Made by a program: the position numbers and the translations under genes. From Campylorhamphus procurvoides (lineage: Eukaryota; Chordata; Aves; Passeriformes; Dendrocolaptidae): a stretch of DNA of 64,000 nt. The notes under the pieces are model-generated. The model ran no database searches and was not told the origin of the DNA. It was given only the letters and a program-made list of their open reading frames with translations. Shown in pieces: positions 35,299 through 48,090 of the stretch. Position 1 is the stretch's first letter; each line of letters starts with the position of its first letter. The stretch is taken from assembly GCA_013396655.1 (NCBI GenBank), contig WBMV01001238.1, positions 715,290 through 779,289 on the forward strand, read 5' to 3'.

Positions 35299-36160
35299 NN
35301 NNNNNNNNNNNNNNNNNNNNNNNNNNNNNNNNNNNNNNNNNNNNNNNNNNNNNNNNNNNNNNNNNNNNNNNNNNNNNNNNNNNNNNNNNNNNNNNNNNNN
35401 NNNNNNNNNNNNNNNNNNNNNNNNNNNNNNNNNNNNNNNNNNNNNNNNNNNNNNNNNNNNNNNNNNNNNNNNNNNNNNNNNNNNNNNNNNNNNNNNNNNN
35501 NNNNNNNNNNNNNNNNNNNNNNNNNNNNNNNNNNNNNNNNNNNNNNNNNNNNNNNNNNNNNNNNNNNNNNNNNNNNNNNNNNNNNNNNNNNNNNNNNNNN
35601 NNNNNNNNNNNNNNNNNNNNNNNNNNNNNNNNNNNNNNNNNNNNNNNNNNNNNNNNNNNNNNNNNNNNNNNNNNNNNNNNNNNNNNNNNNNNNNNNNNNN
35701 NNNNNNNNNNNNNNNNNNNNNNNNNNNNNNNNNNNNNNNNNNNNNNNNNNNNNNNNNNNNNNNNNNNNNNNNNNNNNNNNNNNNNNNNNNNNNNNNNNNN
35801 NNNNNNNNNNNNNNNNNNNNNNNNNNNNNNNNNNNNNNNNNNNNNNNNNNNNNNNNNNNNNNNNNNNNNNNNNNNNNNNNNNNNNNNNNNNNNNNNNNNN
35901 NNNNNNNNNNNNNNNNNNNNNNNNNNNNNNNNNNNNNNNNNNNNNNNNNNNNNNNNNNNNNNNNNNNNNNNNNNNNNNNNNNNNNNNNNNNNNNNNNNNN
36001 NNNNNNNNNNNNNNNNNNNNNNNNNNNNNNNNNNNNNNNNNNNNNNNNNNNNNNNNNNNNNNNNNNNNNNNNNNNNNNNNNNNNNNNNNNNNNNNNNNNN
36101 NNNNNNNNNNNNNNNNNNNNNNNNNNNNNNNNNNNNNNNNNNNNNNNNNNNNNNNNNNNN
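35299..36160. other. Assembly gap (862 N)
   Basis: An unbroken run of N. Any reading frame that crosses it is an artefact. The length may be an estimate rather than a measured size. Confidence 1.
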
Positions 36161-36247
36161 CCCGCACACACAGCACCCCGCACACACAACACACACAGCA
36201 CCCCGCACACACACAACACACACAGCACCCCGCACCCCGCACACCCC
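36161..36247. repeat. CA-rich minisatellite with CCCCGCACAC core
   Basis: Three to four copies of roughly 25-bp units, each with CAGCACCCCGCACACACA followed by more CA. The array directly abuts the gap. On the - strand it is G/T-rich with GGGG runs. Confidence 0.85.
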
Positions 36248-36360
36248 TCGCCCTCGGAGCCCAGGGCGGCCCCTGCCCCGCGCCGCAGCCCCAGCATCTC
36301 CCTGCGCACACAACGCGAACTCCGGGAGCATCCCCTGGCGCGAGCCCCCAAACTGAGCCA

Positions 36361-39300
36361 GTGTGCTCGGGAATAATCAAGGGATGTGAAAGGATTTTGT
36401 TTATTGTCTTTGATTCTGAAATTCCGTAGTGGGAATGGATTTAAGAACACAACCATGTGCGGTTTAAGTAGTTTTGAGTGCACATTTGCAAGGTTAAAAG
36501 ACCAGAGGACAAGATCTAAAAAGAGTACTAGATCTAGAAAGAGATGCTGCATGAAAAATGTGTGAAATTATGCTCCCACTAGTGTCAGTGGCAAAAGTGC
36601 CACTGTTCAGTGGTACTAGGTTGTCCCCCTAGCAAGCTGTATTGAACTTCACATTTTCAAACAATGTGAAATACATTTACACTCAGGCAGAAAACAGCTG
36701 CCTTTTCTAGTCTGTATTTTCTGAGGATTTATGCTATAAGCCCTATCCAGTTACAACAAAACCAACATACAACAGTGCAAGTCATGAGGAGATCTCTGTG
36801 CTCTGTAGTTTGTGTTTCTATTTGATCTAACATGCTTCAGGGAGAAAATAAATGCAAATCCCACGTTGTACAAAGCTTATCTGAATATTCAATAAAGCAC
36901 ATTTTCAAATCAGGACAAAATAGAAAAGTTATTACTTTGCAAGTTTTTCGGCTTAGTGAATCAGGCTTTCGTGCCTTCAGACCACAGAGGGGGAGAGCAG
37001 GACATCCAAGACTGCTCTGCTACAATCTCTTCACAATTCACCCAGAGAGCATCAAACCCATGAGCAGACAGAGTCTATTTCAGAAGGTATTTCCTCAGCC
37101 CTTGGAAAATGCCGGCTATAAAAGAAAATTCGATTTATTGAAAAGTCAACCAGCAGCCAGCACAGGAATCAACACGAAGGTCTTTCCTAATAGGCAGGTA
37201 TGTCCTTCCTGAGCAGCTATTTCAGGATGGGTTTTGGCACCAGGCCTAGGAGAACTGATTTACAGTGATCTATATGGAGGTTCCCAGGTACCCCTGAGGG
37301 ACTTGAAATCATGCAGATACTCAGTGGCCCAGGTAACATGCATTTTCTTTTTGCTGTACTTGCTAATGTATACATTTAGGAGTGTCCAACACTTGCATTC
37401 GGGACAAAAGCACCCCAGGCTGGTGTCTGCACAATCGATGGGAAGTACACTTCCTCCACTCTGCTGTTTGCTTAATTGCTAGTGTTGCTTCTCAAATCCT
37501 GTAATCATCATTTTGAACTTGCACAATCTCAGCCAAATGATTCTCATCCAGTCCTCCATCTTGCTCAGACAATGGACAGCCAATTAGTCTGCACTAAATA
37601 TTTAGAGAAAATGAAGATACGGAACTGGCAAACTGAAACTCTGCCTCTGCTCTCTCCTCACCAGCCTGGATGGTTGCGCAGCCAGGGAGTCATGGAGCTG
37701 CAGGAGTGGGACTTCATAAAACCAAATAAGAGCCCCACAGCAATGTGCCTCTATGGAATCACCTGTAGGGGTGTAGGACTGTTGGTTTCATCCACAGCAC
37801 CTGTACTGTGTTTGTTTTTCACCCTTTGCAGATGTCATTTTCCAGCCAGCATCCACAGCAGTGTGATAAGGAGGGTGCAGCTATGAGGAGAATATACACA
37901 CTGAAAATTCTTCAAAATTGATGTATTTTCCAAAACTTTCCTGACTTTCAGCAGCTTAGAGCCTCTCCTTGGTGTCAGCTGACATGGCTCAGCTGTATCA
38001 GCACCAGGAATCACATCCTTCTTTTAGATAGATTAACAATCTCTTCTGTGTAATGTGCTTCCATTTTTCAGCAGTAAAAATATTAAAATGTTAAAATCAT
38101 TATCTGCCTATAACAAATGCTATTTTAAATATCTCTATTAAAGACACTGAATCTAGCCATTTTCTCCTAACATCTTTCATAAAGTAGTAAAATAAACCTG
38201 TATGAAATGTTAAAAGGAAACTCTTATCACCTTAGTTATATTTAATATGTATTTTTTCCCTTCATTCTTTGCTATAAAGTTGTTAGGAAATGAAAAACAG
38301 TTCCACCTAATTTTGCACAGAAGGGACAGTTTCTGACTAGTTATGCACTGGATGGTTACTTTAGCATCACATATGATTACTAAACAGTCCATTTTTTCAT
38401 TTTAGGAATTAACATTTTGCTTTTTAGGATTTCTGTAAGACTTTTATATGCATATGAGGCTGAATGCTAATTGGGAGGAAGAAATGTGACTAGATTATCC
38501 TTAGAAATATAGGACCTGTTCCAAATAATTCAGGTCAGTAATGGAGGAGAGTGTAGAGGAGAAGGTCTGATAATAAATGGTGGGAAGCCCATGAAAACAC
38601 AAGCCTAGTGGAACTTCATAGATGACTTCATAATGCAGCTAAACACTTTTTGGAAGCAGTTTCTGCGGTATACAGACTGCACAAGAAAGAACATGGAGTG
38701 GGACCATGAAGTAGAATCACAAAGTCCTTCATCTGAGTTACCAGTAGCAGGGAAAACAGAAGAGGAGAGAAAGGGATGGAGCCAGGCCTTAGGATAAGCA
38801 GCAAAAGACCTATTTGGTCCGTGGAACTAGGGAATAAGTGGTGTTAATCCTCTAATCAATACATTTTGAAAAGATAGATCTGGCCATGTCCGTTATTAAC
38901 ATCTCTGAATTTAACCCTGACATTTACACAATCTAAGTATTTTTGTCAGCTGTGCTGCCACTCTTTGTTGTGAGTACATTCCAACAATCCTCTGTCCAAA
39001 TCCTCCTGTTCACCCTGCCAGATAAGCTGTGGTGCCTCACTTTGTCACTGGGTTGTTGTGCATCACTCGAGGGTGGTAATGCATCTCACTGCAGAGGTAG
39101 GCATCTTCCATATTGGGTGAAATGACTTCATGGAAGTAGTCAATATTTGAGGAAACACCCTTAAACATGCCAAGTCCCAGTCACAGCTCAAAGTGATGTA
39201 TGAAAAACACTCAATTTAGTACCACAAAGTCCATCAGAGGATTAATTTTTTTAGGCATCCCTGTCTGTGGAAGATTGGAGCCATGGTTTATGGTTCTCTA

Positions 39301-40730
39301 AAAAAACTTTTAGACTTACCAGGAATGTTAAGTCTTTAGGAAAGTCAATGAAAAGGGCGATGTCTTCTGAATGCCCTGTTTGCAGCATATCGTCTTTCAG
39401 ACCAATCAATCTCTCATCCTCGAGCAGAGCTGTCCCCAAGCAGCAGAAGGGTACACCCGAGTGGACATAACACAAGCCTGGTTTTCAGTCAGAATGATTT
39501 ACTGTTGTCATAAATGGTGAGAAAACCATTTTTACAGCTTATGAGTCTGATCATTACAGTTTTGCTTCTTACCCAAGATTATGGGTAATGCAGAGAATGT
39601 GTCTCTATCCCCACTAATACAGAGGAAACAAAACTCATGTTTCTAATATGCCAGAAATAGATAGACACTTCGAGAGCTGTAGATCCAATTCCTTCTGAAT
39701 GTCAGTTTCCACTCTATACCCCCAAATTTTGTAATCATTTACAAGAGCACTGGTATTAATTTCCTCTCAATTTAAAGGGTCACTGCTGTGTGCCTGCTTT
39801 CCTCATGTGTTTCAAGAACACGTATCTCCGAGCAAAGGTACGCAATCTATGAAACCAGAATAAAACAGGATGACACATTTTAAGTCATCTGCTACAGTCT
39901 TCTGAATGCTAGAGCACACTGGCTTGTTACTGTCCCGGTAGTGGTTCTCTCCTCAGAATGGGGATGAATGTTGCAAACAGGGGAAACATCACTTGTTCTC
40001 TTCAGGGAGCCACCCAGTGTGATCTGCTACATGGAAAGCTCCTGCACCGGTCTCTTGAACTGTCTCGTCTTATTCTGTTATGCTGTTGCAGCTTGGGATC
40101 CTTTATTAACCTCTCCCTTCTTTTTGCATGGATGTAACTGAGATAGGAGTTTTCAGTTGACTAAAGCAAAATAGTGGCACAAGGACCAAAACTAGAGCCC
40201 ATTTCTGAGAATGGGATACAGTGTTTCAAAAATAAATTTGCACTAACCATTGGAAAGTGTCACAATCACTGCTCTTTGTGCTTTTTCTTAATAAGTGTGC
40301 TGCTGGAGCTTCAAAAATGGTCAAAGATAGCTCCTTTGAGAAGAATACTTTTTGAAATCATGTCAATTCCATTAAACTGTTTTAAGAAAGGTTTAAAAAT
40401 GTTCTGGCAGCTTCAAAGCATACCATTTTTATTTTTTTCAGACCAAATATTTTAGTTTCTCAATCATTATGGTTTCAATTTAAGTTAGCATAATGCTAGA
40501 ATACAATGTAGCATAAATGAAAAGGTGCCATCATTAGACATTTTTATCAGCTTCTGTTTTCTTCCATAAGCTTAAGGGGTTTTTAAGGATTTTTCAGGAT
40601 TTCAAATTGTTTAGATTGCATTCCTAATTAGAACAAAGTCAAATCTCAAAAATATTCATAAAAGTGAAATTTTATCCTCTGCACAGCATATGCCCTCCCT
40701 TATACATGTCATGCTAAATTATGGTAAGAT
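36361..40730. other. Non-coding region upstream of RHOQ
   Basis: No recognisable gene or interspersed repeat. Open frames of up to 136 codons (36832-37212, 37476-37886) show no known domain and have neighbours of similar length on other frames. Confidence 0.6.
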
Positions 40731-41328
40731 AGAATAGCACAGAATCATAGAATCATTAAAGTTGAAAAATATCTCTGAGAACAAGACCAATTGTTAACCT
40801 AGAACTGCCAAGTTCACCACTAAACCACATCCCTGAGTGCCACATCTATGTGCTTTTTAAGTACCTTTAGGGACAATGACTCCACCACTTCCCTGGGCAG
40901 CCTGTTTTAGTGCTTGGCAACCCTTAAGGTAAAGAAATTCTTCCTAATGTCCAACCTAAACCTCCCCTAGTGCAACTTGAGACCATTTATCTCTTGTCCT
41001 GTCACTTGTTACCTGGCTGAGGAGTCTGACACCCACCCCTCTACACCTTCCTTTCAGGTGGTTGTAGAGAGCATTAGGGTACCCTCTGAGCCTCATTTTC
41101 TTCAGGCTAAACAACCCCAGATCCTTCAGCTGATCATTGTAAGATTTGTGCTCCAGACTTTGCTGGCTCTATTGCCCTTCTCTGGACCCACACCAGAACC
41201 TGAATGTCTTTCTTACAGTGAGGAGTCCAAAATTGGGCACAGCACTCGAGGTGTGGCCTCACCAGTGCAAGGGGATGATTCAATGCCCTAGTCCTGCTGG
41301 CCACACTATTGCTGATACAAGCCAGGAT
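40731..41328 (-). mobile_element. CR1 LINE, 3' ~600 bp
   Basis: An antisense copy of a CR1 3' end. It opens on the + strand with AGAATCATAGAATCATT, then ACTCCACCACTTCCCTGGGC, TTCCTAATGTCCAACCTAAA, TCAGGCTAAACAACCCCAG, TGCCCTTCTCTGGACCCA and GTGTGGCCTCACCAGTGC, and ends near ATACAAGCCAGGAT. The element is 5' truncated and diverged. It has no intact reverse-transcriptase frame. Confidence 0.95.
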
Positions 41329-41943
41329 TTAACATCATCATCCAAGAATAACCACTTAATAACTGCCGTCCACTTTGGAGATGTGATTCTTTTAGATATA
41401 CATTCCAAGAGTACATATGATTTTGCATCAATGCTGTATCACTGCACTATTATTAACACTTTTTTCTAATGTATCACAATAGTCTTGTGTTCTTAATAAA
41501 GGTGAATATTTGATTTGAATAGGAACTGCTCAAATATAGAAGGGAAAGCAGTTTCTCTTCTGCAAATTTTATTGTTCAGTCCCTGAAGGAATTCAAGGAG
41601 TGCACAACATATAAAAAGGACAGCAAGTGACTGAAGTCAGGGTTCAAACTGACAGGATCAAGCTGATACAAATCATGACTATGTGCCCTTCTTTCCAGGT
41701 TTCTCTGTCCTAAAAAATCGCTGTGAATTTGATTGATTTTCCTCAAATACATTTCTTAAGATATAACTCAATGTTTTTCTTGTTTCTCTAGGGCTATTTA
41801 TCCCATGCTGACCCCTGTAATGCCTCCCAAATTAGTGTTTTCTGCCAAATTCTTTAGCATGCTCTTCACCAGTCCCTCTTAGGAAAGTAAGAAAGAAGTT
41901 ACATAAAACACTACTTTTCTACAGTTGGAAAAGAAGATTCCTT

Positions 41944-42114
41944 AGGAAGAAAGGAAGGAAAAAGGAGAAGGAAAGCTAGAACAGGGTGCAGGATGCTGCA
42001 AGTAATGGAGGTAGATAGAAGAATGAGAAAATAATGAATAGAAAGGTAGAGGTAGAAGAGATAGATATTTTTTAAAAAGAGAGAAAAAGAAGCAGCCAAC
42101 CAGAAAAAGGACAA
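41944..42114. repeat. Purine-rich tract
   Basis: About 170 bp strongly biased to A and G on the + strand, with a GGAAGGAAAAAGGAGAAGGA core near 41953. Low complexity, non-coding. Confidence 0.7.
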
Positions 42115-44309
42115 AAGTGTCTGTCTCAGTTAATCTCTAAGAGGGTACCTAACTTCAAATATGAGAAATCCACAGATCCAGGCCCATGCCTAAAATTAAG
42201 CTTGTGTTTTATTCAAGCCAACATAATATTCAATTTCCTACACAAGGATTTAAAGCACCAGAGGGAATCCATTGGAAACTTGGTGAGATTAGGGCACCTG
42301 CCTCTTACAGGTTTTTTGACAAGTCTTCGATTTCAAGATAAATATTAAAATATAAAATAAATTATGTCAGAGTTCTTTTGGAATTACTTCATATTCAGTG
42401 AAGGAACCTGAACAGAATTAAATTTCTACTTTAGCTATTTAGCACTGGGCTAAGTGTCAAGAAGAAGCAATTCTTTTCCTCAGGACAACTTGGTGACAAT
42501 TCCTTGCAGTTCACCAGACCTCTTGCTGGAAATAAAATGCGCATCATGGTGAGGCTTTTTGTACAGATAGAGTCACCACCATTCCCAGGCACAGGAGAAA
42601 GGACTAAGCACTTCACATCCTCAGCTGATGTCACCTCTATGGCTCCATACATCACCATAGCATCAGAACATCCCTTTTCTGATGCTAAGAAATACACATC
42701 TCTGACTCATGCCAGTTCTGAAGACTGTATAGTCTGGCATGGCTATTATATGCCACAGTGTACCAAAAGGAGAATTAAATTAAAATCTTAAACCTTGGCT
42801 CACTGCCAGAGACCAGCAGAGGTATTGTGACATGAATGGGGAAGGATTTGCAGAGAGAATACCGGCTCCTTCCTGTATTTCAGAATGAAACGAATCCCCA
42901 GAAATATCGGGTTCTGGAAAGTTAAAATTGAGCATCTTTGTATGTTACAAATCATCCTCCAGTTTTGCTGGCCTTCTGGAACTTCAGGGCACTGCATGAT
43001 GAATCCGTAGGGTAACAGGTTTCCCATTTGGTACTCCACTGTACACTTGACTTCCACAGGGCACCAGGATCACTGCTATGTTGTGTCTCAGATTGCTGCT
43101 TGTGATTACCCCAGGTGTAGCTGTTAGAGGGCAAAATTAAAGCTTCAGCAATTTTTCATTTCAGTTAAATTAAAACAGTCTCTGAGGACACAAAAAGGCC
43201 AAAATCTATAACCCTTCAACTGAACTAAATTGTGCCTGAGACTATTTCATGACACTGGAACCAGCAGGCACAACCTGGCCATGCCCATGACACTGATGTC
43301 TCACATCCTGTTGGGAGTGGTGTCCTGTCAAAGCTAACTCCTGCGTGGCATTGGTGAGTTCCCTGGGAGAGTCACAGTGTCACTGCACCCAAAGCTACTG
43401 CCAAAAACAGTTGAGGGGTGTTACAGGGCTGACAACTGAGCCTTAGCATTCAACAACATACCCTGGCTTTGTTTAATTTGCTAGGATAGATGTCATCATT
43501 GCAAGGCCTATGTGTTCCAAATTGCATTTTTATCAAGCTGCACTAATTCCAATGGAACTTATTTCTCTTGGTTCTTATAAGTATTTATTATTGTTTAACT
43601 CTGGTAAATCTGGTACTATTTTGTCTGTGCAAAAAAGAACTAACTAACCAATGAATCCTCCAGCTCTAAATATATATGCATGAAAAAATACTTTTTTAAG
43701 TTCTACTTATTCCAATTAATCTGTGCCAAAACTGACCTCTGGATTTTCCCCTACCTTTGATGAAGTCTGTATTCAGGTTTGAATTTGCATGAAGTCTGGA
43801 CTTCTTTAATCAGTTTCTCTGAATCTTGATCTGCTTGATATACAGAAGCAAGCCCCTACACTAATTAATCTTCTGTACCAGTAAGATTCAATGGTAAAGC
43901 CAAATCTTGAAACAAGTATCTTTCTTCATTCAAGAATAATTTACAAAGAAAAATGTAGCCACATTTTAACCCATGATATTTATCTACTTTCTAGTGAAAT
44001 AAAGTCTAGCATCATGTGGAGGTAAGGAACAGAAGTGGATGAGATACTGGGAAATGGGGCTGGAGAACAGGAGAAGTGGAAGGGAAAATGGGTAACCCCG
44101 CACTAACCCCACTCAGTCCTGCTCTAGAACCTGAACCCACCTTGCACTGGGAGGGAAAGGATAGGTCCTTCTTTGACTGTTTTTTTTCCAACAATTTGTC
44201 ACGTAATCTGGAATGTGGAGAGTGCTAGAGGGGATTCAAAAATAGACCCAAGGACAGAAATCCGGACTTGGGGAATCTAGCATATGCAGGGCAGCATGGG
44301 CTGTAAGCA

Positions 44310-44375
44310 GCTCATTATGAGGCATGAGAAACTCCTTAAGTGCTAATAGCTTCTGAAAAGCTAATTGTTTAATAG
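44310..44375. promoter_or_regulatory. Homeodomain-motif cluster, candidate enhancer
   Basis: Within 65 bp there are CTCATTATGAG (near-palindrome), GCTAATAGC and GCTAATTGTTTAAT. These resemble homeodomain and POU sites. Motif-based guess only. Confidence 0.15.
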
Positions 44376-45215
44376 GGCTGGAAGATAAGAGTGTGCTGGA
44401 AATTTTCTCAGGCAGGAGTATGTATATCCTGATGGAAAATGGAGGGGAGGGAGAAGAGACCCATCATTTTCTTCCTAGGTGTTTATTGTATTCAATTGGG
44501 AACCATAATTTCTGAGGATTCTCTCATAACAATGTCGATAACTTCATATGCCAAAGATTTCAGTGAGTGGTAAGAACCTTTTTCCATACAGGGCTTCAGG
44601 GTCACAGTGTCCTGTTACTTCATTTCAGTAGTGCTGTAGTTGCAATAATAACTACAAGCACCTAAAGAACCTCTAAGACCTACAAAAAAAGTCCTTATTA
44701 AAAACATTGCTTTGCTTCAAAGCTTTGCTAACGTATGGCTAACACTGCTCACTTGCTTCCATGAAGTCAGTCCCAGTATAATTCACACCTCCGAGAAATA
44801 CAGAGGATAATAAAGCAGTATTCACTTCAACCTTTATAGCAATGCTAAATATACCTGTAATGGAAATAATTCACCTTTTCAGTTGGTGACTTTTAGAGAA
44901 CACAGTGTGTAACTACTATAGCACAAGCACACCTTCTCTTTAGAAAAGTAGACTGTATTCAAAGTGACACTTCCTTTTACATGCATTCTCTGACCCAATT
45001 TCCTAGACACAAATCCATAATAATTAAATTTTATCTTTCCCCCTACTTACCAGATCACAATATCTAGTCAAACACATATTATTAAGCCCACAGAAAATTT
45101 TCCCTACTTTACTTTGCACAAGTGCCAGTGGCTAAAATTACTTTGTTTCCCAGCACTGATTCAAGGTAGAGAACTCAATCATGAAAAGAGGTATGCAGCT
45201 ATCTTGGGGTACATG

Positions 45216-45238
45216 CACACACACACACACACACACAC
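45216..45238. repeat. (CA)n microsatellite
   Basis: An uninterrupted CA dinucleotide run of about 11.5 units. Confidence 0.98.
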
Positions 45239-47869
45239 GAGGATCTATTCTTTTTATCCCACCTATAGGAGTGATGAGCACTGTGGGGCTGAGGCCCCAT
45301 CTGAAGGTATGGCCTTCCGTCTTTCCTATTATCATAGTTTACTAAGTCTTCCACTATTTGACACAGCAATAATCAGCTCAGCAAATACTGCCTGTTCCCT
45401 CTTTCCATTGCCAGGTCCCAGGAGGGAAAAATAAATGCTGCCTGAATATTGACCTAAACTCTGTATTTCCTGGCTTCCAAAAGTCTGAATTTTGCTGAAG
45501 CTGATATTTTATAAGAACTCCCACTACTGCCAGGAAAGCCTAACCCTGCATTAATTAAGGGGTTTTGTCAGTCAGTTAGAAGGAAAGATGCTTTAAAGAC
45601 TTGAAATCACTCTTTCCTTGATTCTTGAAATATATTTGGGAAAGCATCTTTGAAATGTGTTTGTCTGTGATTCAGGATGAGAAAAAAAAATCTGAAGATA
45701 CAGGAGTCCTGAAGTTTCTAGTAAGGACTAGAAGCATTGGTAGAGTGGGTCGGGGTTTTTTTCTCTGTGTGGGGTGGTAGTTTGGTTTTGAACATTTTCC
45801 TGCTGAGTGGCTCTTTTATACCAATGGTGGATGTTCACCACCATTTTGCTATTTTCTTTATTGCTTACATGGGGTCTGTTTTTAATGGCAGTCAGAAAAC
45901 ACTGAGCTAAGGATAAGCTGGCTTCTTCAACAGATATATACATAGAAAGAAACTTTTAAAAATGTATGTATAACTGTTAGAAGCTGCAAAGACTGCATCA
46001 GTTTTCAACTGAGCTCTGCTTCTTTCTCTTTAGGAAAAAAGAGAAAAAAAATGTTATCACAAAATACTCAGTGGATCTCACTGTCACATTTTACAGCTGG
46101 ATTTTCAGAAGTGCTTGAGTGGACCCTCTGTGTGGTGCATGAACACCTTTTAAAACTCTGATCCAAGCTGTGTATGAATGAAAGATAGAATGAAGCTGAA
46201 GTTTTGACCTAAGACTACAGATAATGTAATCTTTTTAGTTCAAGCTCTGTCAAAACTCAGCCATGAACTCGTCTCAATTTTTCAGTTCTACGACTCTGTA
46301 ATAGGATGTGGCAGACAGTAATGTTGATAGGATAATAGAGCTTGAAGGATCACTGGTGTCAGTGGAAACAGGGGATGCACACCTTTCACCCACTCCATCT
46401 TCTGATGTAAACCATATACCACAGTTGTCTCTTACAGGTGACTTCAACCTTCTTGACCTTGCATTTCCATAACATGAAAACTCTCCTTCCAGGATGGCTG
46501 GAAAAGGCTGTGGTGACAAAGGCAAAGAAAAAATGTTTTAAAGTTCAATTCAAGCATTTAAAATGAATTTTTTAAAGAGCAACATGAAGAAATGCTTTCC
46601 GTTGGAAAACTAGTATTATCATGCCAACTCAGGAATGACAAAACAGCAGCTCTCATATTCATGAATACACGAGTGCAGTGCTACCAAACTCATTGCTCCT
46701 TCCATCCTTTAACCCTCACCAGAAAGTGGCAGTGGATGCTGGGCAATAAAAAGAGCTCAAGAAGATAAAACTGATGTAGATTTCAGCTTATAGTAATAGG
46801 TTTTGAAACGAATTCAGCAGTGGCATGAGTCACCCCAGTTGCATCAGCTCCTGTGATGTCTGAATTTGGTTGGTGGACAAATTCAAACAAAGCAGGCCTT
46901 GCTTTAGAAATAAATTTTACATAGCCTTTGTGCAGGTGAACAGTGCAGGAGAACAAAGGGTTTTCAGGCACAGACAACTCCAACACTCTTTCTAAGGAAG
47001 ATTTCTGTGGAAACCAGTGATTAAGTGTCATTGAAGCCATGCAAAATATTTTCAGAGGGCTGTTTCTTCCCAGATCAAAATGGGCTTGCTTTTGAATTCA
47101 CACATCCATAAATGAAACTGAACTTCTTACATGTTCCAATTTTTGCCCCCATCCTTTCCCAGAAGTAAGTAATGTGATCATCCATTCCCTGGAATGACTG
47201 CCAAAATACTGGGAGTAATGGTTGTAAATATTTTTAATTTCAAGCTTGGTGACTTGTTCTAGATTTGTATGATAGCTTCAGACAAATCCTAGTTCCCTTA
47301 CTCACCATCCTGTTTCATGTTATTAAAAAAAGCCAGTAGAAAAGTCTACTTAATATTTTGAGACAGGGAACTGCATTCTTTATGTTGTCCTCTAGCTGGA
47401 AGAAAAGACATCACTGCTTCCTGTGTGTGGATCTCCAGTATCTTACTGAACACAAGAAACCCAGAGAGACAGACACAGGGACATAAGTATTTGCAGAAAC
47501 AACTGTACATAGTAAAGAGACCAGAGGAAAGTAATACAGTTCACTTTACCCCAAGACAGTAACAATGCTGTGTTTATGAACGACCTTAATTATGAATGAC
47601 CTTACAGAGTATTCCAAAATTAGAGACAAAATCAGTTGTGTTAAACACCTCGAGTCTTTTCCTGGCAGTAGAGCTGGATATAGCATAGTTATGTGGAAGT
47701 CAGTTTTGTGCAATGAAGTCTCAGTTTTGTTAACGCAATGGTGCTGCATTAACATATAGACTGCAAAACTGCTGCTATCTCCACTAATTTACTTCTCTTG
47801 TAGCCACAGGGGATCAGTCCTGTTTGCTAGGTCATGCCTTTCTCAAATGCTAATCTGCAGTAACTAAAA

Positions 47870-48090
47870 TACCTTCCATCTCATTTGCATCACCTACACA
47901 AACTCGGGCTCACTCCCAGACAGTTCCCAGGTTAGGGGCTTGATACACCCTTTAAAAGAGGATGGAAAAGAGTTAAGTGCAAAAACCAGAACCAGCAGAG
48001 AAGCGCTTATGCTAATGGGGGCTTTTGTCCAAGTGCCCTGCCACCTGTCTGATTCACTGCAGGATGCCAGCCTTTGCTCTGCTAGGGCAT
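47870..48090. promoter_or_regulatory. Candidate enhancer with two octamer-like sites
   Basis: Contains ATTTGCAT (47883-47890, canonical octamer), ATGCTAAT (48009-48016, variant octamer on the reverse strand), E-box CACCTG (48042-48047) and a GC-richer body. Suggestive of a conserved element, but conservation was not tested. Confidence 0.25.

Larger units (their letters stand above)
35130..36360 (-). promoter_or_regulatory. Probable RHOQ CpG-island promoter and first exon(s), mostly unsequenced
   Basis: Both flanks of the N run are CpG-rich (35150-35298 and 36240-36350), in sharp contrast to the AT-rich surroundings. The missing RHOQ exons must lie upstream on the - strand, and bird promoters of this kind are often lost to gaps. 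The flanks themselves do not encode RHOQ. The assignment is by position and composition. Confidence 0.65.
41329..47869. other. Non-coding region upstream of RHOQ
   Basis: AT-rich sequence with a purine-rich tract (41944-42114), a CA microsatellite (45216-45238) and a homeodomain-motif cluster (44310-44375). No gene recognised. Confidence 0.6.

Noticed and set aside
35021..36552. Very long frames of 400-490 codons on both strands
   Set aside because: They cross 862 N bases, which are read as unknown residues. The flanks show no shared protein.
40977..41469. Open frames of 104 and 107 codons on the + strand
   Set aside because: They lie antisense on, or run off, a CR1 LINE copy.
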